Position numbers and translations under genes: made by a program
From: Candidatus Pseudobacter hemicellulosilyticus
Lineage (GTDB): Bacteria; Bacteroidota; Bacteroidia; Chitinophagales; Chitinophagaceae
Direction: 5' to 3'
Assembly: GCA_029202545.1 (NCBI GenBank)
Contig: CP119311.1
Span: 4,154,001-4,218,000 of the forward strand
Length of the DNA stretch: 64,000 nt
Shown: positions 16,268 to 25,086 of the stretch, in pieces
Layout of the letters: each line of letters starts with the position of its first letter
How positions within the stretch are numbered: position 1 is the first letter of the stretch
Notes under the pieces: model-generated
What the model was told of the DNA's origin: nothing
What the model saw: only the letters and a program-made list of their open reading frames with translations
Databases searched by the model: none

Positions 16268-18412
16268 ATGAAATTCAACGGGAAAATCTATTGTGCGGTC
16301 CTGCTGCTGGCAGGCTGCCAACAAACACCTTCTACCATGAATAAATGGCAATGGCCATCAGCGGTCCCCACCCCAACAGTGGATAAGATCGATAAAGCAT
16401 TTACCATGCATGGCGATACCCGCCATGATGAATACTACTGGCTTAATGAACGCAATAATCCCAAAGTGCTGGACTATCTCAGGGCTGAGAACGCCTACCT
16501 GGATACCATGCTGGCCGGCGCTAAAGACTTCCGGGAAAAACTGTTCACAGAAATGAAGGGCCGCATCAAGGAAAAGGATGAAAGCCTGCCTTATAAGGAC
16601 AACGACTACTGGTACTATGTGCGTTTTGAGGAAGGGAAGCAGTATCCCATTTTCTGCCGCAAAAAAGGTTCGCTGGATGCCGCTGAGGAAGTGATGCTGG
16701 ACCAGAACCTGCTGGCCGAAGGCCATAAATACCTGCAGGTGGGTGGGAGAGTAGTGTCCGATAACAATGAACTGCTGGCCTATACATCGGATACGGTTAG
16801 TCGCAGGTTGTACGATCTCCGCTTCCGCAATCTCCGGACCGGCGAAAGCTTTCCCGAAAGCATTCCCAATGTGGACGGCAATTCCGTGGCCTGGGCAGCC
16901 GATAACAAGACCATCTTCTACATCAAAAAAGATGTTACCACCTTACTGCCTTTCCAGGTATGGCGCCATGTGCTGGGCACCGATCCGGCCAGGGACCTGC
17001 TGCTATACGAGGAAAAGGACAATCGCTTTTCCATTGGCCTGGGCCGCAGCAAATCGAAGAAATATATCCATATAGAGGCGGAGATGAATGAAGTGTCCAC
17101 CGAGACCCGGCTGCTGGAAGCCAGCAAGCCCGACGGTCAGTTCCAGGTGTTCCTGCCCCGCCAGGTCAATTTCCAGTACTATGTGGAGCATTTCAATGAT
17201 AAGTTCTATGTCAGGACCGATTGGGAGGCACCCAATTTCCGCCTGATGGAAACGCCCGAAGGAAAAACAGGAAAGGAGAACTGGAAAGAAGTACTGCCGC
17301 ACCGCAAGGACGCTTACCTGGCGGATATGACGGTCTTTAAAAATTTCCTGGTGCTTTCAGAGGTCAAGGATGCATTGCGCCAGCTGCGGGTCATCAACCA
17401 GACCACCCAAAAGGATGAATACCTCAAATTTGATGAGCCGGCCTATACCGTTTATGCCGGCGTCAATCCTGATTTCAATACGGATACCCTGCGGTTCGTA
17501 TATACTTCGCTCACCACGCCGGCCTCCATCTATGATTATAATATGACCACCAAAGCAAGGGAGCTGAAAAAGCAGACCGAAGTGCTGGGTGGTTTCAAGA
17601 AAGAGGACTATGCTTCCGAGCGCATCTGGGCTACCGCCCGGGATGGCGTGAAAGTACCGGTCTCCATCCTCTATAAAAAAGGCGTGAAACGCGATGGGAA
17701 GAACCCATTGCTGCTCTATGCCTATGGCAGCTATGGCGCCAGCAGTTTCCCGGGTTTCAACAGTAATATCTTCAGCCTGATCAACAGGGGCTTTGTCTTC
17801 GCCGTAGCCCATGTACGGGGCGGCCAGGAACTGGGCCGCCAGTGGTATGATGATGGCCATCTCTTCAAAAAGAAGAATACCTTTTATGATTTTATAGATT
17901 GCGGTGAATTCCTGGTCAAAGAGCAGTTCACCAGTAAAGAACATCTTTATGCCCTGGGCGGCAGCGCCGGTGGCCTGCTGATGGGCGCTGTGGTCAATAT
18001 GCGCCCTGATCTTTTCAAAGGCGTTATTGCTGAAGTGCCTTTCGTGGACGTGATCACTACCATGTCGGACCCCAGTATCCCCCTCACCACCGGTGAGTAC
18101 AAGGAATGGGGCAACCCGGCCGACAGCGCAGAATACTTTTATATCAAGGGCTATTCTCCCTACGATAACGTGGAAGCAAAGCCCTATCCCAATCTCCTGG
18201 TGACTACCGGCCTGCATGACTCCCAGGTGCAATACTTTGAGCCTGCCAAATGGGTGGCCAGGCTGCGGGAGCGCAAGCAGGGGGACGGGATCATCCTGTT
18301 CAGCATCAATATGGATGCGGGACATGGCGGCGCCTCCGGCCGGTTCGATTACCTGAAGGACGAGGCCCTGCAATACGCTTTCCTGCTGGTGCAGGAAGGG
18401 ATCACGGAGTAG
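16268..18412 (+). CDS. S9 family oligopeptidase, lipoprotein
   Basis: 714 residues. The lipobox LLAGC at residues 13-17 marks it as a lipoprotein, so it should act in the periplasm. A seven-bladed propeller (about 60-420) opens with DEYYWLNERNNPKVLDYL and shields the alpha/beta hydrolase domain. The nucleophile serine is in GGSAGGLLMG near residue 565, the acidic residue follows in the LHDSQVQYFEPAKW region and the histidine is in DAGHGGASGRF near 690. The sequence pattern is that of oligopeptidase B / protease II, which cuts short peptides after basic residues. A terminator follows at 18475. Confidence 0.92.
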   Translation: MKFNGKIYCAVLLLAGCQQTPSTMNKWQWPSAVPTPTVDKIDKAFTMHGDTRHDEYYWLNERNNPKVLDYLRAENAYLDTMLAGAKDFREKLFTEMKGRIKEKDESLPYKDNDYWYYVRFEEGKQYPIFCRKKGSLDAAEEVMLDQNLLAEGHKYLQVGGRVVSDNNELLAYTSDTVSRRLYDLRFRNLRTGESFPESIPNVDGNSVAWAADNKTIFYIKKDVTTLLPFQVWRHVLGTDPARDLLLYEEKDNRFSIGLGRSKSKKYIHIEAEMNEVSTETRLLEASKPDGQFQVFLPRQVNFQYYVEHFNDKFYVRTDWEAPNFRLMETPEGKTGKENWKEVLPHRKDAYLADMTVFKNFLVLSEVKDALRQLRVINQTTQKDEYLKFDEPAYTVYAGVNPDFNTDTLRFVYTSLTTPASIYDYNMTTKARELKKQTEVLGGFKKEDYASERIWATARDGVKVPVSILYKKGVKRDGKNPLLLYAYGSYGASSFPGFNSNIFSLINRGFVFAVAHVRGGQELGRQWYDDGHLFKKKNTFYDFIDCGEFLVKEQFTSKEHLYALGGSAGGLLMGAVVNMRPDLFKGVIAEVPFVDVITTMSDPSIPLTTGEYKEWGNPADSAEYFYIKGYSPYDNVEAKPYPNLLVTTGLHDSQVQYFEPAKWVARLRERKQGDGIILFSINMDAGHGGASGRFDYLKDEALQYAFLLVQEGITE

Positions 18413-18474
18413 GACTGGCCATTTTGCCCCGATTGGAAAGGCAAAGCAGCCGCAACAATCGGCTTTAAATAACT

Positions 18475-18504
18475 AAAGCCCTGATTATCAGTCAGGGCTT
18501 TTTG
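18475..18504 (+). terminator. Terminator after the S9 peptidase gene
   Basis: AAAGCCCTGA at 18475-18484 pairs with TCAGGGCTTT at 18492-18501, followed by TTTG. It lies 62 nt past the stop. Confidence 0.8.
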
Positions 18505-18605
18505 TTGCATCCTTGTGACCCTGCCCGATCTTAAGTCCTGCGGCCCTCCGCATAAAATAACCGCAATCCGGTTTTCCACACCCCTTTATTCTGGGGTAAA
18601 TAGCG

Positions 18606-18613
18606 TAACTTTG
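18606..18613 (+). promoter_or_regulatory. -7 box (TAACTTTG) of the ABC-F gene
   Basis: TAACTTTG fits TAnnTTTG and is followed by CGCC; the start codon is 25 nt further on. Confidence 0.5.
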
Positions 18614-18638
18614 CGCCTTCAAAAAAAGGCAAGTCTGT

Positions 18639-20270
18639 ATGATCGCAGTGAACAATGTGACCCTCTCGTTTGGTAAACGCGTTTTATTTGATGAGGTAAA
18701 CCTCACTTTCAGCAAAGGCAACTGTTACGGCGTTATTGGCGCCAACGGGGCTGGTAAATCCACTTTCCTGAAGATCCTTTCAGGAGAAATTGAACCCAAC
18801 AAGGGCACTGTGGATATTACCCCTGGTGAACGGATGGCCGTGCTGAAACAGAACCATTTTGAGTTTGACGAGGTAAGCGTACTCCAGACGGTACTGATGG
18901 GACACGAGAAACTCTGGTCGGTCAGTCAGGAAAGGGATGCCATTTATGCCAAAGCCGATTTCTCGGAAGAGGACGGTCTCCGCGCCGGTGAGCTGGAAGG
19001 AGAATTTGGGGAGATGGGTGGCTATACTGCCGAAAGTGATGCCGCCAGCCTGCTCAGTGAGCTGGGCGTGGCCGAAGAGAGCCACCAGCTGCTGATGAAG
19101 GATATCAGCGGCGCTGTGAAAGTACGGGTACTGCTGGCGCAGGCCCTGTTTGGTAACCCGGACGTGCTGATCCTTGACGAACCTACCAACAACCTGGACG
19201 TGGTCACCATCTCCTGGCTGGAAAACTTCCTGGGCGGTTATGAGAACATTGTGATCGTTGTATCGCACGACCGTCACTTCCTGGATGCCGTATGTACGCA
19301 TGTGGCTGACGTGGACCGCCAGAAGATCAAGATCTATACCGGTAACTATACCTTCTGGTATGAGAGCAGCCAGCTGGCCGCCCGTCAGGTGAATGATAAG
19401 AACAAGAAAATGGAAGACAAGCGCAAGGACCTGATGGACTTCATCGCCCGCTTCTCTGCCAACGCTTCCAAATCCCGCCAGGCCACTGCCCGTAAAAAGG
19501 CGCTGGAGAAACTGGTCATTGAAGATATCACGCCTTCCAACCGTAAATACCCCGGTATTATCTTCAAGCAACTGCGCGAAGTAGGGAACCAGATCCTGAA
19601 TGTGGAAAAGCTGACCAAGACCGTGGAAGGAAGGGCTTTGTTCAGCAATATCAGTTTTACCGTTAATAAGGGAGACAAGATCGCTATTGTGGCGGACGAC
19701 CAGATGGCCGTGACCGCATTCTTTGAGATCATCAATGGCGAGATGGCTGCCGACAGCGGAAAATTTGAATGGGGGACCACCGTTTCCAAGGCCTACCTGC
19801 CCAACGATAATACACAATTCTTCCAGCAACCCCTGCCGCTGATGGACTGGCTCCGCCAGTATGTGCCGCCGCATGTAACCGATGCGGATGAGCCCTTCCT
19901 GCGTGGCTTCCTGGGTAAAATGTTGTTCAGCGGTGATGAGATCATGAAAAAGACCAACGTGCTGAGCGGTGGTGAAAAAGTGCGCTGCATGATCAGCCGT
20001 ATGATGCTGCAGGACCCCAACGTGGTATTGCTGGACGAACCCACCAACCACCTGGACCTGGAATCTATCCAGTCTTTCAACGAAAGCATGGCCAATTTTA
20101 CCGGCATTGTGCTGATCAGTTCCCATGACCATACCTTCCTGCAAACCGTAGCCAACAGGATCATCGAGCTGACGCCCACCGGCGCTATCGATAAACTGAT
20201 GACCTTCGACGAGTTCCTGGAAGAGAAGAAGGCTCGTACGGCTGCTGGCGCAGGGGTATCAGCGTACTAA
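18639..20270 (+). CDS. ABC-F family ATPase, YbiT type, with one degenerate ATP site
   Basis: 543 residues, two ABC domains and no membrane part; ABC-F proteins act on ribosomes. Domain 1 has Walker A GANGAGKST at 34-42 and Walker B LILDEPTNNLD near 180, but its signature reads ISGAVKVRV at 156-164 in place of LSGGQ. The linker at about 245-300 carries FSANASKSRQATARKK, as in YbiT. Domain 2 keeps signature LSGGEK at 442-447 and Walker B LLDEPTNHLD, but where Walker A should be (about 349-360) it reads IVADDQMAVTAFF, with no GKS/T. The two lost motifs face each other in one composite ATP site, so the other site is intact. The 3' end overlaps a convergent gene by 86 nt. Confidence 0.92.
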   Translation: MIAVNNVTLSFGKRVLFDEVNLTFSKGNCYGVIGANGAGKSTFLKILSGEIEPNKGTVDITPGERMAVLKQNHFEFDEVSVLQTVLMGHEKLWSVSQERDAIYAKADFSEEDGLRAGELEGEFGEMGGYTAESDAASLLSELGVAEESHQLLMKDISGAVKVRVLLAQALFGNPDVLILDEPTNNLDVVTISWLENFLGGYENIVIVVSHDRHFLDAVCTHVADVDRQKIKIYTGNYTFWYESSQLAARQVNDKNKKMEDKRKDLMDFIARFSANASKSRQATARKKALEKLVIEDITPSNRKYPGIIFKQLREVGNQILNVEKLTKTVEGRALFSNISFTVNKGDKIAIVADDQMAVTAFFEIINGEMAADSGKFEWGTTVSKAYLPNDNTQFFQQPLPLMDWLRQYVPPHVTDADEPFLRGFLGKMLFSGDEIMKKTNVLSGGEKVRCMISRMMLQDPNVVLLDEPTNHLDLESIQSFNESMANFTGIVLISSHDHTFLQTVANRIIELTPTGAIDKLMTFDEFLEEKKARTAAGAGVSAY

Positions 20271-21081
20271 GTTTGCTGAGGCGTATATTGGCGCCCAGCT
20301 GGACACTGTTGGCATAGGGGCTGATATTGGCCTGCCAGAATCCTGTTATGCGGTTATTGGTATAATGGAGCGTGAAGGCGAAGTAATTAGGATGTAATGT
20401 CATTGGTTTCCGCTTTGTGTCAAACCCGTCCAGGCTGCGCGGATGGTATACCATGGCCCATTTCATGCCGAAAGTTCCTTTTTTGGCTGCCAGCACCAGG
20501 TCCGTATAAAGGGAAATGGTGAAGAACTGATCATTCCTTTCTATATAATTGGCTGCCGTATCCGGCAGTTTGTTCCGGAAATCCAGGTAGTGACCAAATT
20601 CTTTGTTCCAGGAAAGGTCAGTGCCTATCATCCGCCATTCACTTCTGTTACTTAAAGGCATTACCAGGTTAACACCGCCGATAGCGCCCCAGCTGCCAAA
20701 GGATTTTTTACCCCGCATGGTATTGATCAGCGAGTCATTCATGTTCTGGTTGGTATGGAAATAAGGATCAAGGCCGGTGATCTGCCCCACTTTATAATAG
20801 CCCAGGTGGCCATTTGCACCATAGTAGGCCTGGAACCAGTTGAACTGATGCGCCCTGTAGACGGAGCCGCTGAAAGCTTTTACCTGGTCCCTGGCATCAT
20901 CATTGGCGCTGCCGATGGTATAGGAACCGCTGGCGTAAATAGCCGAAGGCTGGTCCTCACTGATCCGGGGCAATGTGCGGTAAGGATTGGTGTTTGCCTG
21001 AAGAGGGCTTTGGTAGTAGGCGTACTGGGTGCAGCTGCCCAGCAGCAGAAGCAATAAGGAGGTTGTTAGCAGGGTTCTCAT
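20185..21081 (-). CDS. Lipoprotein of unknown function (beta-rich)
   Basis: 298 residues from MRTLLTTSLLLLLLGSCTQ, with lipobox LGSC ending at Cys17; an upstream in-frame Met at 21144 is less likely because the signal peptide begins here. The mature part is rich in alternating hydrophobic and aromatic residues (GSYTIGSANDD, FNWFQAYYGANGHLGYYKVG, then YFAFTLHYTNNRITGFWQAN and SVQLGANIRLSKL), which suggests an outer-membrane-associated beta structure. The last 28 residues are encoded opposite the end of the ABC-F gene. I do not recognise a family. Confidence 0.75.
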   Translation of the reverse strand: MRTLLTTSLLLLLLGSCTQYAYYQSPLQANTNPYRTLPRISEDQPSAIYASGSYTIGSANDDARDQVKAFSGSVYRAHQFNWFQAYYGANGHLGYYKVGQITGLDPYFHTNQNMNDSLINTMRGKKSFGSWGAIGGVNLVMPLSNRSEWRMIGTDLSWNKEFGHYLDFRNKLPDTAANYIERNDQFFTISLYTDLVLAAKKGTFGMKWAMVYHPRSLDGFDTKRKPMTLHPNYFAFTLHYTNNRITGFWQANISPYANSVQLGANIRLSKLSTLIPLRQQPYEPSSLPGTRRRSSVYR

Positions 21082-21391
21082 GTAATTACGGCAAGGTTTG
21101 GAACAAGACAAGTAGCTGACCCCGGTTGTTGCATGGAAAAGCAAAGGAATAATTGGGGACGAACCAATATGGCCCGCTTACCCCCTTGTGCAGGATTAAA
21201 CGTTCTTGTGAAAACCTGTCATTGTCCGGATCAGCCATACAGCGTGTTATCCGGTACAGTAATAAACGCTGTTGATAAAAGCCGCGAAGGAAGCAATAAA
21301 ATCCTAATTTTAAACGCTATAAATAGGAACTGTCCGGTAATGCGGAACCCGCTGCCGGCAGGGATTTCAATCAATCATCAGAAATGGAGCT
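21082..21391. other. Divergent intergenic region
   Basis: 310 bases between the lipoprotein (-) and the large outer-membrane protein (+). It contains copy 4 of the GGTTCGTCCC motif at 21152-21168 and an AT-rich stretch near 21290-21330 that may hold a promoter. No gene seen. Confidence 0.5.
21152..21168. repeat. Dispersed intergenic motif GGTTCGTCCC, copy 4
   Basis: Plus strand ATTGGGGACGAACCAAT. It has an extra G next to the core; the outer ATTGG/CCAAT bases form a short inverted repeat. Confidence 0.7.
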
Positions 21392-24300
21392 TTGTTGATC
21401 GGGAGGATCCTGATACTTGTTTTACTGTGTTTGCCCGTACTGCAGCCGGTCTTTGCCCAGGCGCCGCGGACGGAGCAATCGCTATCCAATCTCCGGAGGA
21501 AGCTCATTCTGGTCAATCAGCCTTTTGTTCAACTGGACAGCCTCAGCATTGTACCCCGTACCCTCCAGGTCATGGGAGTGCCGGACAGTCTCTATTCCAT
21601 CGACTACCTCAATGCCCGACTCACCTGGAAAGGACCGCCCCGCTCCGACAGCCTGGTGGTTTTGTATAGGGTTTTCCCCAGTCGCCTCAATGCCAGCGTA
21701 GGCCGGCTGGAATACGATAGTGTCATGAACCGGTTCATGGGCCAGCCTTTTATCCCGGATTTCAACGGGGTAGGCCCGCAGGCCGATAACTTTTTCAACT
21801 TCGGCAATATCACCTACAGCGGCAGCTTTGGCCGGTCCATCTCCTTCGGCAACAGCCAGGACGCAGTGGTCACTTCCAACCTCAACCTCCAGCTCAGCGG
21901 TTACCTGGCGGACAGCATCGAGATCGCCGCCGCTATTACCGATAACAATATCCCCATCCAGCCGGATGGCACCACCCAGCAACTGAACGAGTTTGACCGC
22001 ATCTTCCTGCAATTCCGCAAAAAGAACTGGCAGCTCAGCCTGGGCGATATTGATATCCGTCAAAGTCAGCAGTACTTCCTCAGCTTTTACAAGCGGCTCC
22101 AGGGGATTGCTTTTGAAACAAAGTCGGCCATCACCGACAAGATCTCCAACAATGTGCTGGTGAGCGGTTCCATAGCCAAAGGCAAGTTCACCCGCAATAT
22201 CCTGGAAGCGCTGGAAGGTAACCAGGGCCCATACCGCCTGCAAGGCGCCAACAATGAGTTTTTCTTTATCGTCCTGGCCAATACCGAAAGGGTATGGATA
22301 GATGGGGAACTGCTGCAGCGGGGGGAAGACCAGGACTATGTGATCAACTATAATACGGCTGAGATCACGTTCACCCCCAAACGGATGATCACAAAAGATA
22401 AAAGGATCCAGGTGGAGTTTGAATATGCCGACCGGAATTACCTCAACAGTAATCTCTACCTTACGGATGAGGTCAACTTCAATGAGAAAGTGAAACTCCG
22501 CATCGGCCTGTTCAGTAATGCCGATGCCAAAAGCTCGCCTATCAACCAGACCCTGGACCCCAACCAGAAATTATTCCTCAATACCATCGGCGACAGTATC
22601 AACCAGGCTTTTTATCCCAACGCCCTGATCGATTCCTTTGCCATCGGCAAGATCCTCTATAAAAAAGTGGATACCCTCTATAACAACGGGCAATCCTACG
22701 ATTCCATTTATATCTATTCCACCAGTCCCGACAGCGCCCGTTATAACCTCTCCTTTATTGATGTGGGAGCAGGCAATGGCAACTATATGCCGGATCTCAA
22801 TGGCGCCAATGGGAAGGTCTATCGCTGGGTGGAGCCCGTCAATGGTGTTAGTCAGGGCCAGTATGAGCCGGCCGTTTTCCTGGTAACACCCAAAAAGCAG
22901 CAGGTGGCCACTATCGGAGTAGAGTATGCGCTTAGTAAGACCACCACGGTGAATACGGAATTGGCCATGAGTACCTATGATGTCAATACTTTTTCTACCC
23001 GCGATAAAGGGGACGATAAAGGGTATGCCGGCAAGATACAATTGCGGAATACCCAGCCCCTGCGCCGCAGAGGCAGGCTGAACCTGGTGACCGACCTGGG
23101 CTATGAATATGTGGAAGCGCGCTTCAAACCGCTGGAAAGGTTGCGGAACGTGGAGTTTACCCGCGACTGGGGCCTGCCTTATATTGTAGAGTCTGAGAAT
23201 GAATCCATCGCTACAGCAGCATTGCAGCTGCTGGATTCCGCCAATAACAGCCTTCGTTACCAGTTCACCCATTACCAGCGGGGCAATGGCTTTACCGGTC
23301 TGCGCAATGCTATATGGCAGACGCAAAATGTTGGCGGCTGGCGGCTCAATAATAATTTTACGGTATCGCAGGTCAACAGCCTGACCGATAAAGGTTATTT
23401 CCTGCGGCCAACCATTGATGTGAGCCGGACCTTCCCGCGACTGAAAAATTATTCCATTGGCTTCAATTATGCCGTGGAGCATACGGAGATCCATAACAAA
23501 CAGTCCGATAGCCTGTCGCTCACCAGTTTTTCCTTCAGCAATTTCCAGGTGGCCCTGAAATCCGATGCCGCCAAACCCAATCGCTGGGGGCTGACCTGGT
23601 TCACCCGGACCAACCAGTATCCGCTGGGCACTAAGCTGGAGCGGTCCGACAGGAGCCAGAACTTCAATCTCTCCTCCGAACTGCTGGGCAACCCGCGGCA
23701 CCAGTTCCGGTTCAACGCTACTTACCGTACACTGGATGTGCTCAATGACCTGGTCACCACCCAAACGGCCGATGAAAGCCTGCTGGGAAGGGCGGAATAC
23801 CAGGTGAATGAATGGAACGGGATGCTGACGGGTAATGTCCTGTATGAAGTGGGCTCGGGCCAGGAGCAGAAAAGGGATTTCGCTTTCCTGGAAGTGCCGG
23901 CAGGGCAGGGGGAATACACCTGGATCGATTATAACAATGACGGTGTACAGCAGCTGAATGAATTTGAGATAGCGCAGTTCCAGGACCAGGCTACCTATAT
24001 CCGGATCTTTACGCCCAGCAATGAGTTTGTAAAGGCCAACTACAATACTATCAACTACGCGCTGCAGCTCAACCCGCGTTCGGTCATCAACCTGAGCTCC
24101 GCCCGCCGCCTGTCCAAATTCCTGGCCCGGCTGAACCTGCAATCCTCTCTGCAGCTCAGTAAAAAAGAGCAGGCCCGGGGCGTGGTGCAGCTGAACCCTT
24201 TCAAGGCGCCGCTGAGTGATACGTCGCTGATCACACTGAATTCTATCCTGGTCAATACTTTTTCCTATAACCGGTTCAGCACCCGCTGGGGCTTTGATGT

Positions 24301-24901
24301 CAATAATTCAAGGAATGAGGCAAAATCACTGCTGACCTATGGCTATGAAACGCGCAGCCTGAATGAGTGGAGCCTGCGTACCCGCTGGAACCTGAGCAAG
24401 GCGCTGGCACTGGAGGTTACGGGGCGGCGGGGCATTAACCAGCTGGCTACTTCCAGCGCCAAGTTTGACAACCGCAATTACCGGGTCCGGCAGCAGGGCA
24501 TAGAGCCGGCCTTCAATTATGTGCGGGGCGCTAATTTCCGTTTGCAACTGGGTTATAAGTATACCAATAAGGACAATGAGCAGGGGAGCGAAGAGCAATC
24601 TGTCTCCAATGCCATAAACCTGGAAGCCAAATACAATATCCTGCAAAGCACTTCCATCCAGGCAAAGTTCACCTACAATAATATCAGGTTTACATCCACC
24701 GATGCCGTGCCCAATACCAATTCGCCTGCTGCTTATATCATGCTGGATGGCCTGTTGCCGGGACAGAACTTCCTGTGGACCCTGGACCTGACCAAGCGCC
24801 TGTCCAATAACCTGGAATTGAATATCCAGTATGAGGGCCGCAAGCCGGGTGAGGCCCGCATTGTGCATGTGGGCCGCGCCTCCATCAGGGCCTTGCTGTA
24901 A
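21392..24901 (+). CDS. Very large outer-membrane beta-barrel-like protein, unknown function
   Basis: 1169 residues. The only available starts are TTG codons at 21392 or 21395, since an in-frame TAA lies at 21338-21340 and no in-frame ATG follows it; the hydrophobic signal peptide (LIGRILILVLLCLPV, then a QPVFAQ cleavage region) begins right there. After an N-terminal domain of about 100 residues the protein becomes a long series of amphipathic strands with D/N-rich turns. One stretch near 312-345 (EDQDYVINYNTAEITFTPKR) resembles strands of SprA/TamB-like giant proteins. The end ARIVHVGRASIRALL fits a C-terminal barrel strand. A DYNNDGVQQLNEFE segment near 850 looks like a calcium-binding loop. 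Function not assigned. Confidence 0.75.
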   Translation: MLIGRILILVLLCLPVLQPVFAQAPRTEQSLSNLRRKLILVNQPFVQLDSLSIVPRTLQVMGVPDSLYSIDYLNARLTWKGPPRSDSLVVLYRVFPSRLNASVGRLEYDSVMNRFMGQPFIPDFNGVGPQADNFFNFGNITYSGSFGRSISFGNSQDAVVTSNLNLQLSGYLADSIEIAAAITDNNIPIQPDGTTQQLNEFDRIFLQFRKKNWQLSLGDIDIRQSQQYFLSFYKRLQGIAFETKSAITDKISNNVLVSGSIAKGKFTRNILEALEGNQGPYRLQGANNEFFFIVLANTERVWIDGELLQRGEDQDYVINYNTAEITFTPKRMITKDKRIQVEFEYADRNYLNSNLYLTDEVNFNEKVKLRIGLFSNADAKSSPINQTLDPNQKLFLNTIGDSINQAFYPNALIDSFAIGKILYKKVDTLYNNGQSYDSIYIYSTSPDSARYNLSFIDVGAGNGNYMPDLNGANGKVYRWVEPVNGVSQGQYEPAVFLVTPKKQQVATIGVEYALSKTTTVNTELAMSTYDVNTFSTRDKGDDKGYAGKIQLRNTQPLRRRGRLNLVTDLGYEYVEARFKPLERLRNVEFTRDWGLPYIVESENESIATAALQLLDSANNSLRYQFTHYQRGNGFTGLRNAIWQTQNVGGWRLNNNFTVSQVNSLTDKGYFLRPTIDVSRTFPRLKNYSIGFNYAVEHTEIHNKQSDSLSLTSFSFSNFQVALKSDAAKPNRWGLTWFTRTNQYPLGTKLERSDRSQNFNLSSELLGNPRHQFRFNATYRTLDVLNDLVTTQTADESLLGRAEYQVNEWNGMLTGNVLYEVGSGQEQKRDFAFLEVPAGQGEYTWIDYNNDGVQQLNEFEIAQFQDQATYIRIFTPSNEFVKANYNTINYALQLNPRSVINLSSARRLSKFLARLNLQSSLQLSKKEQARGVVQLNPFKAPLSDTSLITLNSILVNTFSYNRFSTRWGFDVNNSRNEAKSLLTYGYETRSLNEWSLRTRWNLSKALALEVTGRRGINQLATSSAKFDNRNYRVRQQGIEPAFNYVRGANFRLQLGYKYTNKDNEQGSEEQSVSNAINLEAKYNILQSTSIQAKFTYNNIRFTSTDAVPNTNSPAAYIMLDGLLPGQNFLWTLDLTKRLSNNLELNIQYEGRKPGEARIVHVGRASIRALL

Positions 24902-24970
24902 GCGGCTTGCATAGCGGCGCAATCCACTTCTTTATTGGGAACGGATCCCGGGTCAGGATTTTTATCGGAT

Positions 24971-24983
24971 CTGGAACGAACCA
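24971..24983. repeat. Possible degenerate copy of the GGTTCGTCCC motif
   Basis: CTGGAACGAACCA differs from TTGGGACGAACCA at two positions. It is intergenic, between convergent genes, like many true copies. Confidence 0.35.
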
Positions 24984-25022
24984 TATACTTTTTCTCCAGG
25001 CATCTGACTGGTTGCTATACCA

Positions 25023-25050
25023 TAAAAAAAGCCCCGGTATAACCGGGGCT
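25023..25050 (-). terminator. Terminator of the coiled-coil protein gene
   Basis: AGCCCCGGT at 25030-25038 pairs with ACCGGGGCT at 42-50 of the same line (25042-25050) over a 3-nt loop. Read on the minus strand it is followed by seven T. It lies 36 nt after the minus-strand stop and may also catch transcripts of the giant plus-strand gene. Confidence 0.85.
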
Positions 25051-25086
25051 CAGAACTACTATAGTAAGTTTTCAGTGGAGATGGAT

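Noticed and set aside
22571..24142. 523-codon open frame opposite the giant outer-membrane protein gene
   Set aside because: Antisense shadow; composition (rich in G, H, Q, I, V without domains) is typical of reverse-strand readings.
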